Assembly: GCA_025175895.1 (NCBI GenBank)
Contig: CM045992.1
Span: 115,408,377-115,472,376 of the forward strand
Reading direction: 5' to 3'
From: Wurfbainia villosa
Lineage: Eukaryota; Streptophyta; Magnoliopsida; Zingiberales; Zingiberaceae
Length of the DNA stretch: 64,000 nucleotides
Positions within the stretch are counted from its first letter, which is position 1. Every line of letters starts with the position of its first letter. Made by a program: the position numbers and the translations under genes. Below the pieces are notes generated by a model that did no database searches, was not told the DNA's origin, and saw only the letters and a list, made by a program, of their open reading frames with translations. Shown here piece after piece: positions 35,163 through 45,211 of the stretch.

Positions 35163-35680
35163 GGTGGCATTTGGTTGGTGAGTTTGGAATGAGAGAATGG
35201 GAATGAGAATCATATAAAGTGTTTGGTTAATGGTTTTAGGAAGAAGAGTTTGAGAATCAATTCTAAATAATTGAGAATCAACAAAATCCATCTCATATGG
35301 AGGGTTTAGGTTTCATTCTCGTTGCTCGCCGCGCTCGACGGCATGCGTTGACCGTCGTCATGTGCCGCCACCGCCGTCGGCCATCAGTTATCGCGGTCGC
35401 CGCTGCCGCGTCGGCCGCCGGGCCGCCGCCGCCGGCCGTCGCCGCTGCCGCCGCCGCCGCCATCGCATGCCGCCGCCGTCGGTTGTCGGCATGCCGCCGA
35501 TCGCCCGTCGATCGACCGCCGATCGCGATCGACTTCACTATGGCGTCGACCACCGTTGATCGCTCTCATTCCCAACTTATAAACCAAACAACATTATTAG
35601 AATGACAAAACTCATTCTCATTCCCATCTATTATCAAACTCATTCTCATTCTTATTCTCACATTCCAATCAAACGCCACT
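35163..35680. mobile_element. 518-bp Tourist/PIF-Harbinger-like MITE with a very GC-rich core
   Basis: Ends GGTGGCATTTGGTTGG and CCAATCAAACGCCACT are inverted repeats with three mismatches, flanked by TAA (35160-35162 and 35681-35683). Sub-terminal arms with repeated GAATGAGAAT / ATTCTCATTC pair as well. The core (35325-35540) is a run of CGCCGC/GCCGTC words that opens long frames on both strands; these frames look compositional and not genic. Confidence 0.8.
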
Positions 35681-35683
35681 TAA

Positions 35684-36365
35684 GTCATTATTGATCAACA
35701 ACATGTGTAGCAACAATTAATTATAACTACTGTAACTTGTGTACAAGTGAGATCTTTTTCAACAAACTCAATAGTACGATATAATAGCTATGATCGTGTA
35801 GTTGTTATAATATTATAATAATTACTTCTGTAAAAGATTAGAATCGTCAATTTAATAATCTCATTGGTTTGTTTCACGGTCATTGTGAAGGAGATAAATC
35901 ACGGAGAGTCCTACGACCTTCACTTGGTGACCAAGACATATAAAAGTAACATTATAATAATTACAACACGTATATAAGTGGTCATAGCTGCTACAAAGAT
36001 GATAAACATAATTTTGGATCATATTTTAATACCCTGAACATTAAAATGTAGCTAATCGGTTCATGAGGTTCAAACTCAACTATCCAAGATTAGTTGTCTA
36101 GTGTCGAGTTAGTAGTGTAGCCAAGTGTTGAGTGATTGATTGCTAAGCAAGTTGAGTGTCTAGCTATCGAGTGTTCAAGCCAATGTCTAAGTATATAAAC
36201 ACTAAGGATCCAAGTGTCTAATCATCTAAGAAATGAAAACTCGAGTGTCTAAGTCACTGAGTGTTGAGCAAGTAAAGTGGTTGGGTGTCAAGCTAGTCCA
36301 AGCCATTGACCTCCTCCCCCAACCTCCTGATATGCCAATTACTCGAGTTGCCAAGTAGATATAGT
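35684..36365. other. Intergenic DNA, no gene seen
   Basis: AT-rich, with scattered GTGTC-GAGT words that lead into the repeat at 36366. I see no supported coding region. Confidence 0.55.
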
Positions 36366-36690
36366 CACCTAAGCACCCATAAGCTAAGGACTCAAAAGCT
36401 TGAGTCCGAGTGCTTGATTGCTTGAGCACTTGGAAGCTTGAGCTCAAGTGTCGGATCACTCGAGCATCCAAAAGCTAAGGACTTGAAAGCCTAAGCTCGA
36501 GTATATGATCACTCGAGCACCCAAAAGCTAAGGAGTCAGAAGCTTGAGCCCGAGTGCTCCATCGCCTGAGCGCTCAGAAGTTAAGGATTTGAAAGTCTGA
36601 GCTTGAGTGCACAATCGCTTGATTGTCTGATAGCCCCATAAGTTAAGGACTCGAAAGCATGCGCTCGATTGCTCGATCACCGAAAGACTT
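36366..36690. repeat. Degenerate tandem repeat, about 54-62 bp per unit
   Basis: About six units, each with AAGCTAAGGACT-like and GCTTGAG(C/T)CCGAGTGCT-like blocks (AAGNTAAGGA at about 36376, 36470, 36524, 36586 and 36648). Earlier GTGTCTAAGTCA words from 36090 look like a more diverged extension. Confidence 0.75.
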
Positions 36691-38976
36691 GCCCGAGCCT
36701 AAGTACATGAGGGTTTTTGTACAAAGGACTTGAATTTGAGATCAAGAACCAAAGTTCATTGCGAAAGGATAAGGAGAAAAATAATATCCCAGTGACAGGT
36801 GCAAGATAATGGACAAGTATTAAAGAAAAGTATATTGTTATAATATAATATTTGTCTCGATTATGATGAGACAATTCCAATCATCAAAAGATAGTGACGA
36901 TAGTTACACAAGAGTGAGCGATATGATTCCTTTCCATCTCCTCTTCATTATATAAGGTAATGAAGTCAACATAATAAGGGGATAGGTGCATAGAATTCTC
37001 TGCTATTTTATCTATTCGACGATTCTTTTTTCTAGAGTTTAACTTGAGTGTCAAAGGGATTTTATAGAAATTTGTCTGAGTTGCTTTCTAATTTCTTTTA
37101 AGTGCAAGGTGCCAATAGAAATTTGAATATATTTATATTTTTTTTTGGGTGAAATTTCCCCCCTATTTTTTGGAAGAAAAAATAATACAAACCCAAAAGC
37201 AGGAAAACATATTTTAAAATTTTTAAAAATATAAAACCAATTTTTTTAAAAAAAAAGAAGTGCAAATCTTATATCTCATAATATTCGATAGACGATAATC
37301 TTTAATACAAAAGTTTTTCCTCGTTACATCGAAAAAGTTAGGTACATTGTTTGTCATAAGAGAAAAACATCTATCTTTTTTTTTTTCTTTTTTTTTTTTT
37401 TTTGCAAATTCAAGTTAAAGTATAAATATGTCTCAAATTATGAATTTTACTATTATTGGAAAGTCATTGATGTCGCCACCGTTTAATAAATATTCATATG
37501 CAAATTTATTTATATTTATTTCACAAAAAAAAATTATATATATATATATATATGATAAAGTTTATAAGCTATATTCACAACAAAGTCTTTGTCAAATTTA
37601 TAAATAGACTAATAAATTCTCAAACTAAATAAACAAATTTAATAAGTTTATTTAAAAGGTCGTCAAGTCAATCTCTCATGATACAAAAGATTAGAATCAC
37701 AACCTAAATTGTCCTTCACCACTCCCAAACCATCGTAAGGAGATAAATCATATAACATCGTAAAACAACCATTTTAATAATTCATTTTAAGCTCAACGAC
37801 TCAATTACCTTATTAAATAAATTTTAACAATATAAAATTTACCCAAGTCGACTTATTTACAATCCCAAATCCGTCCAGCAAAATTGCACAGTCAAATAAT
37901 AAAATATTTATCGAAGTAGGTAAAATTCATAGGTTATTAATTTTTGGCTTTGGCCAACAGATAATTAAACTAATGATAAATGAGTATACATTTTTTATAA
38001 AAAATAAAAAAATAAAAGATGACTTCAACAACTATATATATCATACACAATAATTTAATTAGACCAATCGTACTTTTTGACAACTATGTGATTAACTCAA
38101 ACCGATGGCTTATAGCATAGCACAGATCATCTCCCCAAAATCTGATCTGATTGTAACTACAAGAAAAGAGCACAAAAACAAATAAAATTATGCCAACTCC
38201 AATCAATCACAATTTCATTGCCTTAATCTTGTGTTCCACCTTTGTTTATGCCCCCAACATGGCACATATGATGATGCATCTCGCTATGCAATCAATCGAA
38301 TTAAATAAAAAAATAATTTTACACAAGATTTAAATAGAAACGATGACAAAATGAATCTAAAAACACAGTCGTCATCGTTTCGTAGATGTCCAAGAAATCT
38401 AGAGACTATGAAAATCACAAAAACGCATATGAATAGTTTTCTTTATTTCTAATTTAAATTTTTGATGACGAATTCATGTGTTACAATGTAAGCTCACCAA
38501 ACGAAATGGGCTACGAATTCATCCGTTGTTTTAGTCAATGGATCGTTCTAAAAGAATAATTATGGAAACTTTTGTACAACAGATGAAGTGGTGAATGATG
38601 CATGTCAAATTTTAATGTTGCTTGTATTTTATCTCCCCAAACTACAGCTTTTGAAGCTGTCCTTGTGCTCCACAGATGCAGCCTAGCTACGTACCACTTT
38701 GTGAATAATTAATGGTCCTATATAATTAGTTTTTATGGGTAACAATTCATCTGAGGGGATGAAATTTGAGGACAAAAGGTGTGAAGCAGAAGCAACAACA
38801 GGAATAGGAATAGAAGCAGCTGTGGAGCACAGTTATTAATTAAGCTCATTCCTCTCTAACGATTTTCATCAATTTATCGTAATTATTATAAAAGAGATAA
38901 ATTATGAAGAATCTTATAGACTTTGACATGATCAAGATACGTGAAAGTCATCTGAATTCAAAAAAGAACTTTAGAC
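36691..38976. other. AT-rich intergenic DNA, no gene seen
   Basis: A and T homopolymers (37375-37402), a short TA tract (37538-37553) and no supported gene on either strand. Confidence 0.6.
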
Positions 38977-39458
38977 TAGACATGCTTAAACGAACCGGTT
39001 CAATCCGAAACCGAGACGGAACCAATCCGTTAAATTCGGAATCGGAACCGATTCAGATGAACCGATTTTGGAACCGAATCGGAACCGTTTCAATTTTGAT
39101 TCGGTTTGGTTTGATTCCAATCGATTTCGGAATTGATACCGGAACCAATTCGAAATCGTTTCGGAACCGGTTCGGAATCGATTCTTATTCCGATTTAGAT
39201 TTGATTTTGGTTGCTATTTTAAAGGTGAAAACTCTTAGCATGTTAATATTTCTATAAAATTATTTTACGATGGGAAAAAAAAAATAGGATCACTGGAGCG
39301 ATAGATGAATTTGGAAGTTCAAATTCGAGGAAGATGATCCGGAACCGATTTGGAATCGGTCCGGATTGAATTGGTTTCAAAGTTAAAACTTTGGAACCGG
39401 TTCCAACGTCGACGGATCGGGAACCGAACCGAAACTGAGGAACCAATAAGCATGTCTA
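38977..39458. mobile_element. 482-bp hAT-like MITE rich in ACCGGTTC words
   Basis: Perfect 12-bp terminal inverted repeats TAGACATGCTTA and TAAGCATGTCTA are bordered by CTTTAGAC (38969-38976) and CTTTAGAG (39459-39466), an 8-bp target duplication with one mismatch. The interior is saturated with GGAACCGATTC/GAATCGGTTCC words, so one plus-strand frame stays open without being a gene. Confidence 0.85.
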
Positions 39459-39466
39459 CTTTAGAG

Positions 39467-40073
39467 CTCCTTCGAAATCGATCCTTATTTTATCTATAAA
39501 CTCTATCGTGTCTTAGTCATCGTGTCATCTTAGTAGAAACTATTAATTAAGTTCATTGGATCTTGATGATGAATGCCTAGCTAATGACCCACCCATTTTG
39601 TGCATGCACTGGTACGTGTGGTCCATGTTACATTGAATTAATCCACCGCCCAAATTGGCTCCAGTTCCCTTCCCTAAAGGTCATTCAGGGATTCTGAGGA
39701 CTACCAAACATGCCTTCCCCCACATGTCTTATTCTTCTTCTTCGTGCTTCTCCCGCTAGCTCATCATCTTTAGTTTTAGCAAAAGAACAAGAAACAAATT
39801 TGAAAAACCCAACCGACGATCGATCGATCGGACCAGACCAAAGCCATAATAATAGATTGGATGAGATGAACTAGTCCAGTTCTACGGACCATCAATGACA
39901 TATATAATTAATACATCATTTACCAAAGAAAAGTCATCAAATCAATGAGTTTGAGATTTTACCTCCTTGTTTCTTCATTTCTCCCTTGACATTTCATAGA
40001 TTCTTCAATCGCTTAGCAGTATCAATACGTCAAACCTTTGAGTCTGGATCACGCCGCCTTGCTCGCCTTTTGC
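39467..40073. other. Upstream region of the NAC gene
   Basis: No open frame. It contains CGATCGATCGATCGG near 39820 and runs into the core promoter at 40074. Confidence 0.5.
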
Positions 40074-40080
40074 TATAAAA
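40074..40080 (+). promoter_or_regulatory. TATA box of the NAC gene
   Basis: TATAAAA lies 136-142 bp upstream of the start codon. A start site about 30 bp downstream would leave a pyrimidine-rich 5' leader of roughly 110 bp, common for plant genes. Confidence 0.65.
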
Positions 40081-40215
40081 CTTCCTCCGCCTCTCCCTGC
40101 TCGGAAGCACACCTACTCCTCGTCTTCAGTACTGATCCTTCTTCTTGCGAAATTCAAGCACAAAGAGGAGAGAATTTTATTTTATTTTTTTTCTTTTCCT
40201 TTGGTTTCAGTATAT

Positions 40216-41075
40216 ATGGATAAGCTAGTTTTTGCAAGGCATGGCAGTTTGTCGAGGCTGCCCCCTGGGTTTAGGTTCCACCCCACGGATGAAGAACTTG
40301 TGGTTCAATACCTCAAGAGGAAGATCCACTCCTGTCCCTTGCCTGCCTCAATCATCCCCGAGATCATCAATCTCAAGAATTATGATCCCTGGGACCTTCC
40401 TGGTCAGTTCCTCTTCTGAAAATTCTAACAAAAAAGAGATTTTGTTTGTTTGTTTGTTTCTCTTTTCATGGATTTAATTCTCAGATTAATGCCGTAGGAG
40501 GATGCAAAGAGGCGAAGTACTTTTTCACTCTTAGAGATCATGTCAAATATTCGAGCCATGGCCGATCGAGCCGCGCTGCGAGATCAGGTCACTGGAAATC
40601 AGAAGGGAAGGAGAAGCAGGTGATGGCTTCTTGGTGCAACCAGGCGGTGGGGATGAAGAAGGTTTCGGTGTTCTACCGCGGAAAGCCGCAGACTAGAACT
40701 GACTGGATCATGCACGAGTACCATCTCGTTCCACAAAGGAATCACTCCGCTCATGTGAGCTTTTTGTTCCCTGTAAAATCTTACTATTTCTTCTCGACGA
40801 GTAGCCGAGGAATTAAGAAATATATTCTGATGATCAAATTGCAGAATTCTGCGGTTCCCAAAGGCGATTGGGTGCTCTGTCGAATTTTCAGAAGGAAAAG
40901 AACAGCTAAGACGACGGAGAATGACGATGATACTGATTTGAAGGATTTGGTGAGGGTGAGAAACAGAAACCTAAGCCCATCTTTATCCTCCTCCTCCTCC
41001 TCCATGGATTCTGATTCTAGCTGCGTCACTGAGCTCTCCGGCGATGGAGAGGAAGCTATCTCAGCGAGAACATGA
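40216..41075 (+). CDS. NAC083: NAC domain transcription factor, NAC083/VNI2-like, three exons
   Basis: Exons 40216-40402, 40498-40754 and 40845-41075 join to a 224-residue protein; both introns are GT-AG. NAC subdomain A is LPPGFRFHPTDEELVV, then YLKRKI...PLPASIIPE (B), YFFTLRDHVKYSSHGRSSR (C), VGMKKVSVFYRGKP and DWIMHEYHLVP (D), and GDWVLCRIFRRKR (E). The domain binds CACG-type DNA and dimerises; the acidic, Ser-rich tail (residues about 165-224) would regulate transcription. Length and the A/B wording fit Arabidopsis NAC083 (VNI2), linked to xylem differentiation and leaf ageing. Odd points: the usual WKATGKD of subdomain C reads WKSEGKE, GSGYWK reads RSGHWK, and GKPPHGSRTDW is shortened to GKPQTRTDW. 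The first acceptor (GCCGTAG, 40497) was chosen because it keeps family spacing. It is probably functional, but DNA contact may be altered. Confidence 0.9.
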
Positions 41076-41136
41076 AGTCAAACTCCATGATCACAAAGGA
41101 GCATGGAGATCTACTACTGTATCATATATTACGCGA

Positions 41137-41142
41137 AATAAA
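41137..41142 (+). promoter_or_regulatory. Possible poly(A) signal of the NAC gene
   Basis: AATAAA lies 62 bp after the stop codon, in an AT-rich 3' region. Confidence 0.55.
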
Positions 41143-42629
41143 ATTTAATTTTCCATGTTAAATCCTTCATCTTTCTTGCGACCTGATATATAGCTACTGA
41201 ATGCGAGTTAGCTTAATTAAAGAAGCAAACTGATCGATTCTTAACATAGAAAAAAAAAAAAAAAAAAAAGAACATTTTCATGGTCTACTTTGCCTTCGAT
41301 CGAATCAACTGACAAACAAAAGTGGACGAGGGAAAGATCGAGAAATATTTTCCACGAGATTACGGTTTGATCATACAGAAGCGAAAGATGAGATCGTTTC
41401 TGAAATATGATAAGATAATGTCGATCTCCAAACTTGTCATTCTGGAGCTTTCGAGATTGAGTCAGCAGCTGTGTCAACAATAATAAACCAATAGATTAGA
41501 CATGGCCGGCCGCCCTTTTCTTTTACTCCAAAGTCGCTTGTGTTTACATTAGTCAATGAGCATGACATCTCGAGGAACTTGACAAGAAAGAATAAGGACA
41601 GTCGTCGCCTGTTTCAATGGAAGTGACCCAGTTGTTTCGACACAATTGATGAAGCTTCCATCCATCCTGATAACTTTACAGAAATCGTTCAGTTCACGCA
41701 AGAAAGGCAGGCTTTCGTGAAAAGGAAATGTATTCGTAGGGGACTGAAAACTACCTGCAGAGCTGCTGCTGCTGCAATTGTTCGTTTGAATGAGTAAAAC
41801 AACTGTAATTGTTCTTGCCACGGCATGCAGGCAGATTACAGAGAGAAGAGGCGACCAAAGTTTCTTGTGAGTCTGGCATTGGAATCGCCATCTCCATGCT
41901 GAGGAATTGTCTCCGGACAGCAACCTGTCCTGTGAGTGCAGTATTGAATTATTGGTTTGGATTTTTCACGAGTCCGCTGGCAAAGTAGAAAACGTGATTC
42001 CTTGGAGTTTGACCAAGCATCATCCGTTTGGAGAGGGAAAGCAAGAAGAAGAAGGAACCACCACAAATCTGGAATCTCCATCGCTTCTCTTACTGTAGAA
42101 GGGATAAATCAGAATCTCAATTTGACAAACACAAAGAAGAAGATTCGTCGGTAATTATTTATTTATTTATCAACTGAATTAACCACGAGGAACTACAGCT
42201 AGAGAAGAGAGAGATGAAAGAATGGTAGATGGTACTGTGAAGGAGCAGCAGTGGCCAATGGGGTCTCTTACTGTGAACAACTTGATGCTGGAACGGAAAG
42301 CGATCTCACAGTCAGAGAGAGTGAATCTTGGAATAAAATGGCCTGGACAGACCTTCCTCTTTTTTTTTTCAACATTTTCCTTGCTTTTTCGTCGAAGCAT
42401 AAATTGATTTTGCTTTGCTTTGCTTTGTGTTTGATTCATCGAGTTGACAAGAGCCATTTATGACTGGAAATTGCCACCCACGTTGTCGGAAATTTACGTA
42501 TCCGAAGGGTCATATAGTTCAATAATATAAAGTAAACAAAAAATCAAAAGAGAATTTCTTTTTTTAAAAAAAAAATACTAAACGTATGTTAGCTCAAATC
42601 AATTACTGTATTAGTAGATTTATTATAAC
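41143..42629. other. Spacer with weak minus-strand frames, no firm gene
   Basis: A 19-A run lies at about 41251-41269. On the minus strand, 42081 to 41836 encodes 81 residues with a hydrophobic start (MEIPDLWWFLLLLAFPLQ), like a signal peptide, and several Cys. It resembles no family I know and overlaps another minus frame. A small secreted peptide or a noncoding transcript are both possible. Confidence 0.35.
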
Positions 42630-42632
42630 TTA

Positions 42633-43297
42633 GGGGGTTTGATTCCAATTATCGCCTTAGTTATTTGATTACAGGATAATTACATAACCAATGAGGTTAC
42701 GAGGAATAAAATATTTTATATTATTTGATTTAATTCTAAATAATACAGTAAAAATTTATTTGTTCGAAGATTTTAATGTATAATTTAATTTAATATCTTA
42801 TTATATTATCTTTGGTTCAATTCTAATGTTCTGTTTACTCTGAAAGATAGTGATATTGGTATCGATATAAGCGGCAACAAGTAATGACTAATGCTGACGG
42901 CGACAATATGTAAGCGATGGTGGCGGCGGCACGCGATCAACAATCGACGGGCGACAAGCGGCGGCCGATGATGGAGGCGATGGGCGATGGGCGATGGCGT
43001 GATCGGCGGTCAATGATCGATATCGACGATCGCTTCGATGGTTGGCGATCAATATCGATTATATTAGGATGAAATTGAGTTTTGATAAAATTTAAGAGAT
43101 AATTTTGAAAAAAAAATATATTTGTTAATCCCGGAATCAAGAAAAATATTATCCTTTCATAGGTAATGTGATTTCATATACGTCTCATTTGTTAATGTGA
43201 TGGACATACTTCATTACTTAAGAATTATTTATCTCTTGAATCAAATAAGATCATTATGGATAAATCTTACATGGATAGCCTAGAACCAAACACATCC
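42633..43297. mobile_element. 665-bp Tourist/PIF-Harbinger-like MITE
   Basis: Ends GGGGGTTTGATTCC and GAACCAAACACATCC are imperfect inverted repeats with TTA on both sides (42630-42632 and 43298-43300). The core (about 42895-43050) is rich in CGATGG/GGCGGC/CGATCG words, as in the MITE at 35163. Internal blocks match 14288-14800. Confidence 0.7.
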
Positions 43298-43923
43298 TTA
43301 TAGTTTTTACATTAGTTTGATATCTATTATTTTTTTTATCATATTTTTTAAAATATCTTAATATATTGTTAAATTCATAACTATATAGTAATTTTTTTTA
43401 AAAAAAAAGAAGATAAAACTTATATCACTTTCCTTATTATTTTAAAAATTTAAATACATTTGACAAATTTATAATTTTTATAACAATTTTGATAAATTTA
43501 TATATGCCGAATAGATTGATATTTTAATTGATGGATAAAAGTGTAATAGTTCATTTGAGGAATGGTAGAAGAAACACTGTTTTTATTCAGCTTAATTAAA
43601 ATCATTTCGACTCAATCAATTTCTTTTAAGTTATAGCAGTTTTGTTCGGTGATCCGAACTGTCAATATATATCACATGATAAAATTAAATAGAGATAATT
43701 ATCACATTTATTATTCATCGGTTTTTTATTTTTTTTTCAATTGAAATAATCATTTGGGTAAGGACACAATTTGGGCTGAAATGATTATGAGCCCAAGCCC
43801 ACATAATTTAGACCGAATAATGTCTGCTCTGTCCTCTTTCACTCTTCAGCTCTTCTTCCTCTTTCTCTGCTCGGTTTCCCCATTTGGACATTTCGTCGGA
43901 CAGTTGGGTAATCGATCCATGCC
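43298..43923. other. Spacer and 5' region of the membrane protein gene
   Basis: It is AT-rich to about 43740. At 43783-43803 there are two inverted TGGGCT-type motifs (AGCCCAAGCCCAC), which resemble site II elements of broadly expressed plant genes. A CT-rich leader follows to 43923. No TATA box is obvious. Confidence 0.5.
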
Positions 43924-44400
43924 ATGGCGGCCACGGGGCGACTCCTCCTCCTCAAGGCCATGAGCAAGCGGCGCACCTGGCTCTGCTTATTCCTCCTCGC
44001 CTACTCGCTCCTCATCTACTCCTCTTGGACTTTCCTCCTCTTCATCCACTCGTGGCACCGCGCCTCCGCCTCTTCGTCCGCCGCCGGGTGGCCGGCGCTG
44101 TGCGCGTCCTTGATGTACGGAGCCGTGTTCGGGCTGCTGGCCATGGGGGCGGCACTCGCGGTGGCGGTGCCCGCCACGCTGGTCACGTGGATCACCATCC
44201 TGGTGCTGCTCGCCTTCGCCGGGAAGCCGCGCCGGGTGCTGGTGATGGAGGGGCGGGGCATCACCGCCGAGATCGCGGTCGTCGCCATCAAGGTACTTGT
44301 CCGCGAGGGCAACGTCGTCGCTGGCGTCTGCGCCGGGGTCAGCTTCTTCGCCCTCTTGTTGAATAGCCGGAGAGGCGTCGGAGGAGACCGAGATTTGTGA
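43924..44400 (+). CDS. Uncharacterised plant membrane protein, 158 residues
   Basis: Single exon, very GC-rich (GC-rich third positions) between AT-rich flanks. I chose the ATG in GCCATGGCG (43924) for its strong context; an out-of-frame ATG lies five bases upstream. A basic start (KAMSKRRTW) is followed by a hydrophobic span at about residues 19-42 (LCLFLLAYSLLIYSSWTFLL), a second at 63-85 (LMYGAVFGLLAMGAALAVAV), a third at 86-100 (VTWITILVLLAFAG), a basic loop (KPRRVLVMEGRG) and a last hydrophobic stretch at 119-147. Four membrane spans are plausible. I recall similar uncharacterised membrane proteins in plants but no known function, and name none. The composition suggests a monocot. Confidence 0.75.
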   Translation: MAATGRLLLLKAMSKRRTWLCLFLLAYSLLIYSSWTFLLFIHSWHRASASSSAAGWPALCASLMYGAVFGLLAMGAALAVAVPATLVTWITILVLLAFAGKPRRVLVMEGRGITAEIAVVAIKVLVREGNVVAGVCAGVSFFALLLNSRRGVGGDRDL

Positions 44401-44674
44401 AGATTTTATGCGCTGAAATATTGTAGAAGAATTTTAAATAGTTATTTATTTTTTTTATTTTGCTTCAAAAATTTACTAGGATATATGAAATCAAATGTAG
44501 CGAGATGTTTGCCTCTAGAAATACATTAATCAATTTGGCTCTTAGATATTTAGATTACGACGTATCAAAAAAAAAATTTAAATAGAATGATAAATTAAAG
44601 AACGTTATCTGTTGAGATTAGATATGTGTAAAATTTTCATGGACAAGATTAATTATTTTTCAAGATTAATCAAA

Positions 44675-44677
<3 letters not shown>
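44401..44677. other. 3' flank, AT-rich, no gene seen
   Basis: Low-complexity AT-rich DNA that leads into a TA microsatellite. No supported open frame. Confidence 0.55.

Positions 44678-44733
<56 letters not shown>
44678..44733. repeat. TA microsatellite
   Basis: About 28 TA units, followed directly by a CG-rich block. Confidence 0.9.
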
Positions 44734-44734
<1 letters not shown>

Positions 44735-44937
44735 CGTATATCCCGCGCTCGTCACTGTCTCAGGTCCGCGGCCGTCGTTCTCATCCGATCAACCATGCGT
44801 CAGCCGATCCGTCGCACGCGCGCGTTCCGTGCCGTCCGCCATGCATACGGCCGGCCGCTAATCGCCGAGAACTCTCCTCGCCGGACCAGCCGGCGAGTGA
44901 AGCGCCGATCGCGCCCGGCCCATGGCCGGCCGGCGGT
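44734..44937. other. 200-bp CG-rich block
   Basis: This short island is rich in GGCCGGC, CGATC and CGCGCG words between a TA tract and AT-rich DNA. It contains inverted words (GGCCGGCC), has no clear open frame, and resembles the CG-rich cores of the local MITEs. Its origin is unclear. Confidence 0.4.
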
Positions 44938-45031
44938 TATATATAGTCAATAAAAAATTAACTAAATGTTATTAAAAAAATAATTGAAGACTTGAAGTGA
45001 GGTATTTTAAACTTTAAAGTAAAACAAATTA
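44938..45031. repeat. 94-bp direct repeat, left of the MULE
   Basis: TTATATATAGTCAATAAAAA through AAAACAAATTA is repeated nearly exactly at 56183-56276, just outside the other end of the MULE. Only A-run length differs. Confidence 0.88.
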
Positions 45032-45082
45032 CGCTATGCACCTACGACGGCGGCGCGACCACGATGGCGTTTCAAGTCACGA

Positions 45083-45200
45083 CGCAATTTTATCCGCGAT
45101 TGTGTTTTCTCACTCGCTGACAGCTTAGGGTTTTCGCGATTTCTTCTTTTTTCTTTCCTCACAAGCTCCCTGCCGCATCCCCCCTCGCGACCCTCCTCTT
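45083..45200 (+). repeat. Left terminal inverted repeat of the MULE
   Basis: CGCAATTTTATCCGCGATTG through CGCGACCCTCCTCTT matches the reverse complement of 55959-56099, with about 25-30 extra bases in the right copy where ATCGCGA(T/G) plus GAAAGAAGAA is duplicated. The inner end abuts the transposase frame. Confidence 0.9.
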
Positions 45201-45211
45201 AGGGTCATACA

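Noticed and set aside
35293..35605. Overlapping Ala/Arg-rich frames on both strands
   Set aside because: They come from the CG-rich core of an inverted-repeat MITE. Several frames are open at once on both strands and none shows a domain.
36226..36471. Short minus-strand frame in the 36.1-36.7 kb repeat
   Set aside because: Shares the repeat unit of a degenerate tandem array; no sign of a protein family.
1323..36690. CRISPR-like array
   Set aside because: Tandem repeats here lack unique spacers of even length, and the sequence is a plant nuclear genome.
43884..44366. 160-residue Arg/His-rich frame overlapping the membrane protein gene
   Set aside because: It is a shadow frame of the GC-rich gene at 43924-44400; that gene's frame has the better start context and clear hydrophobic spans.
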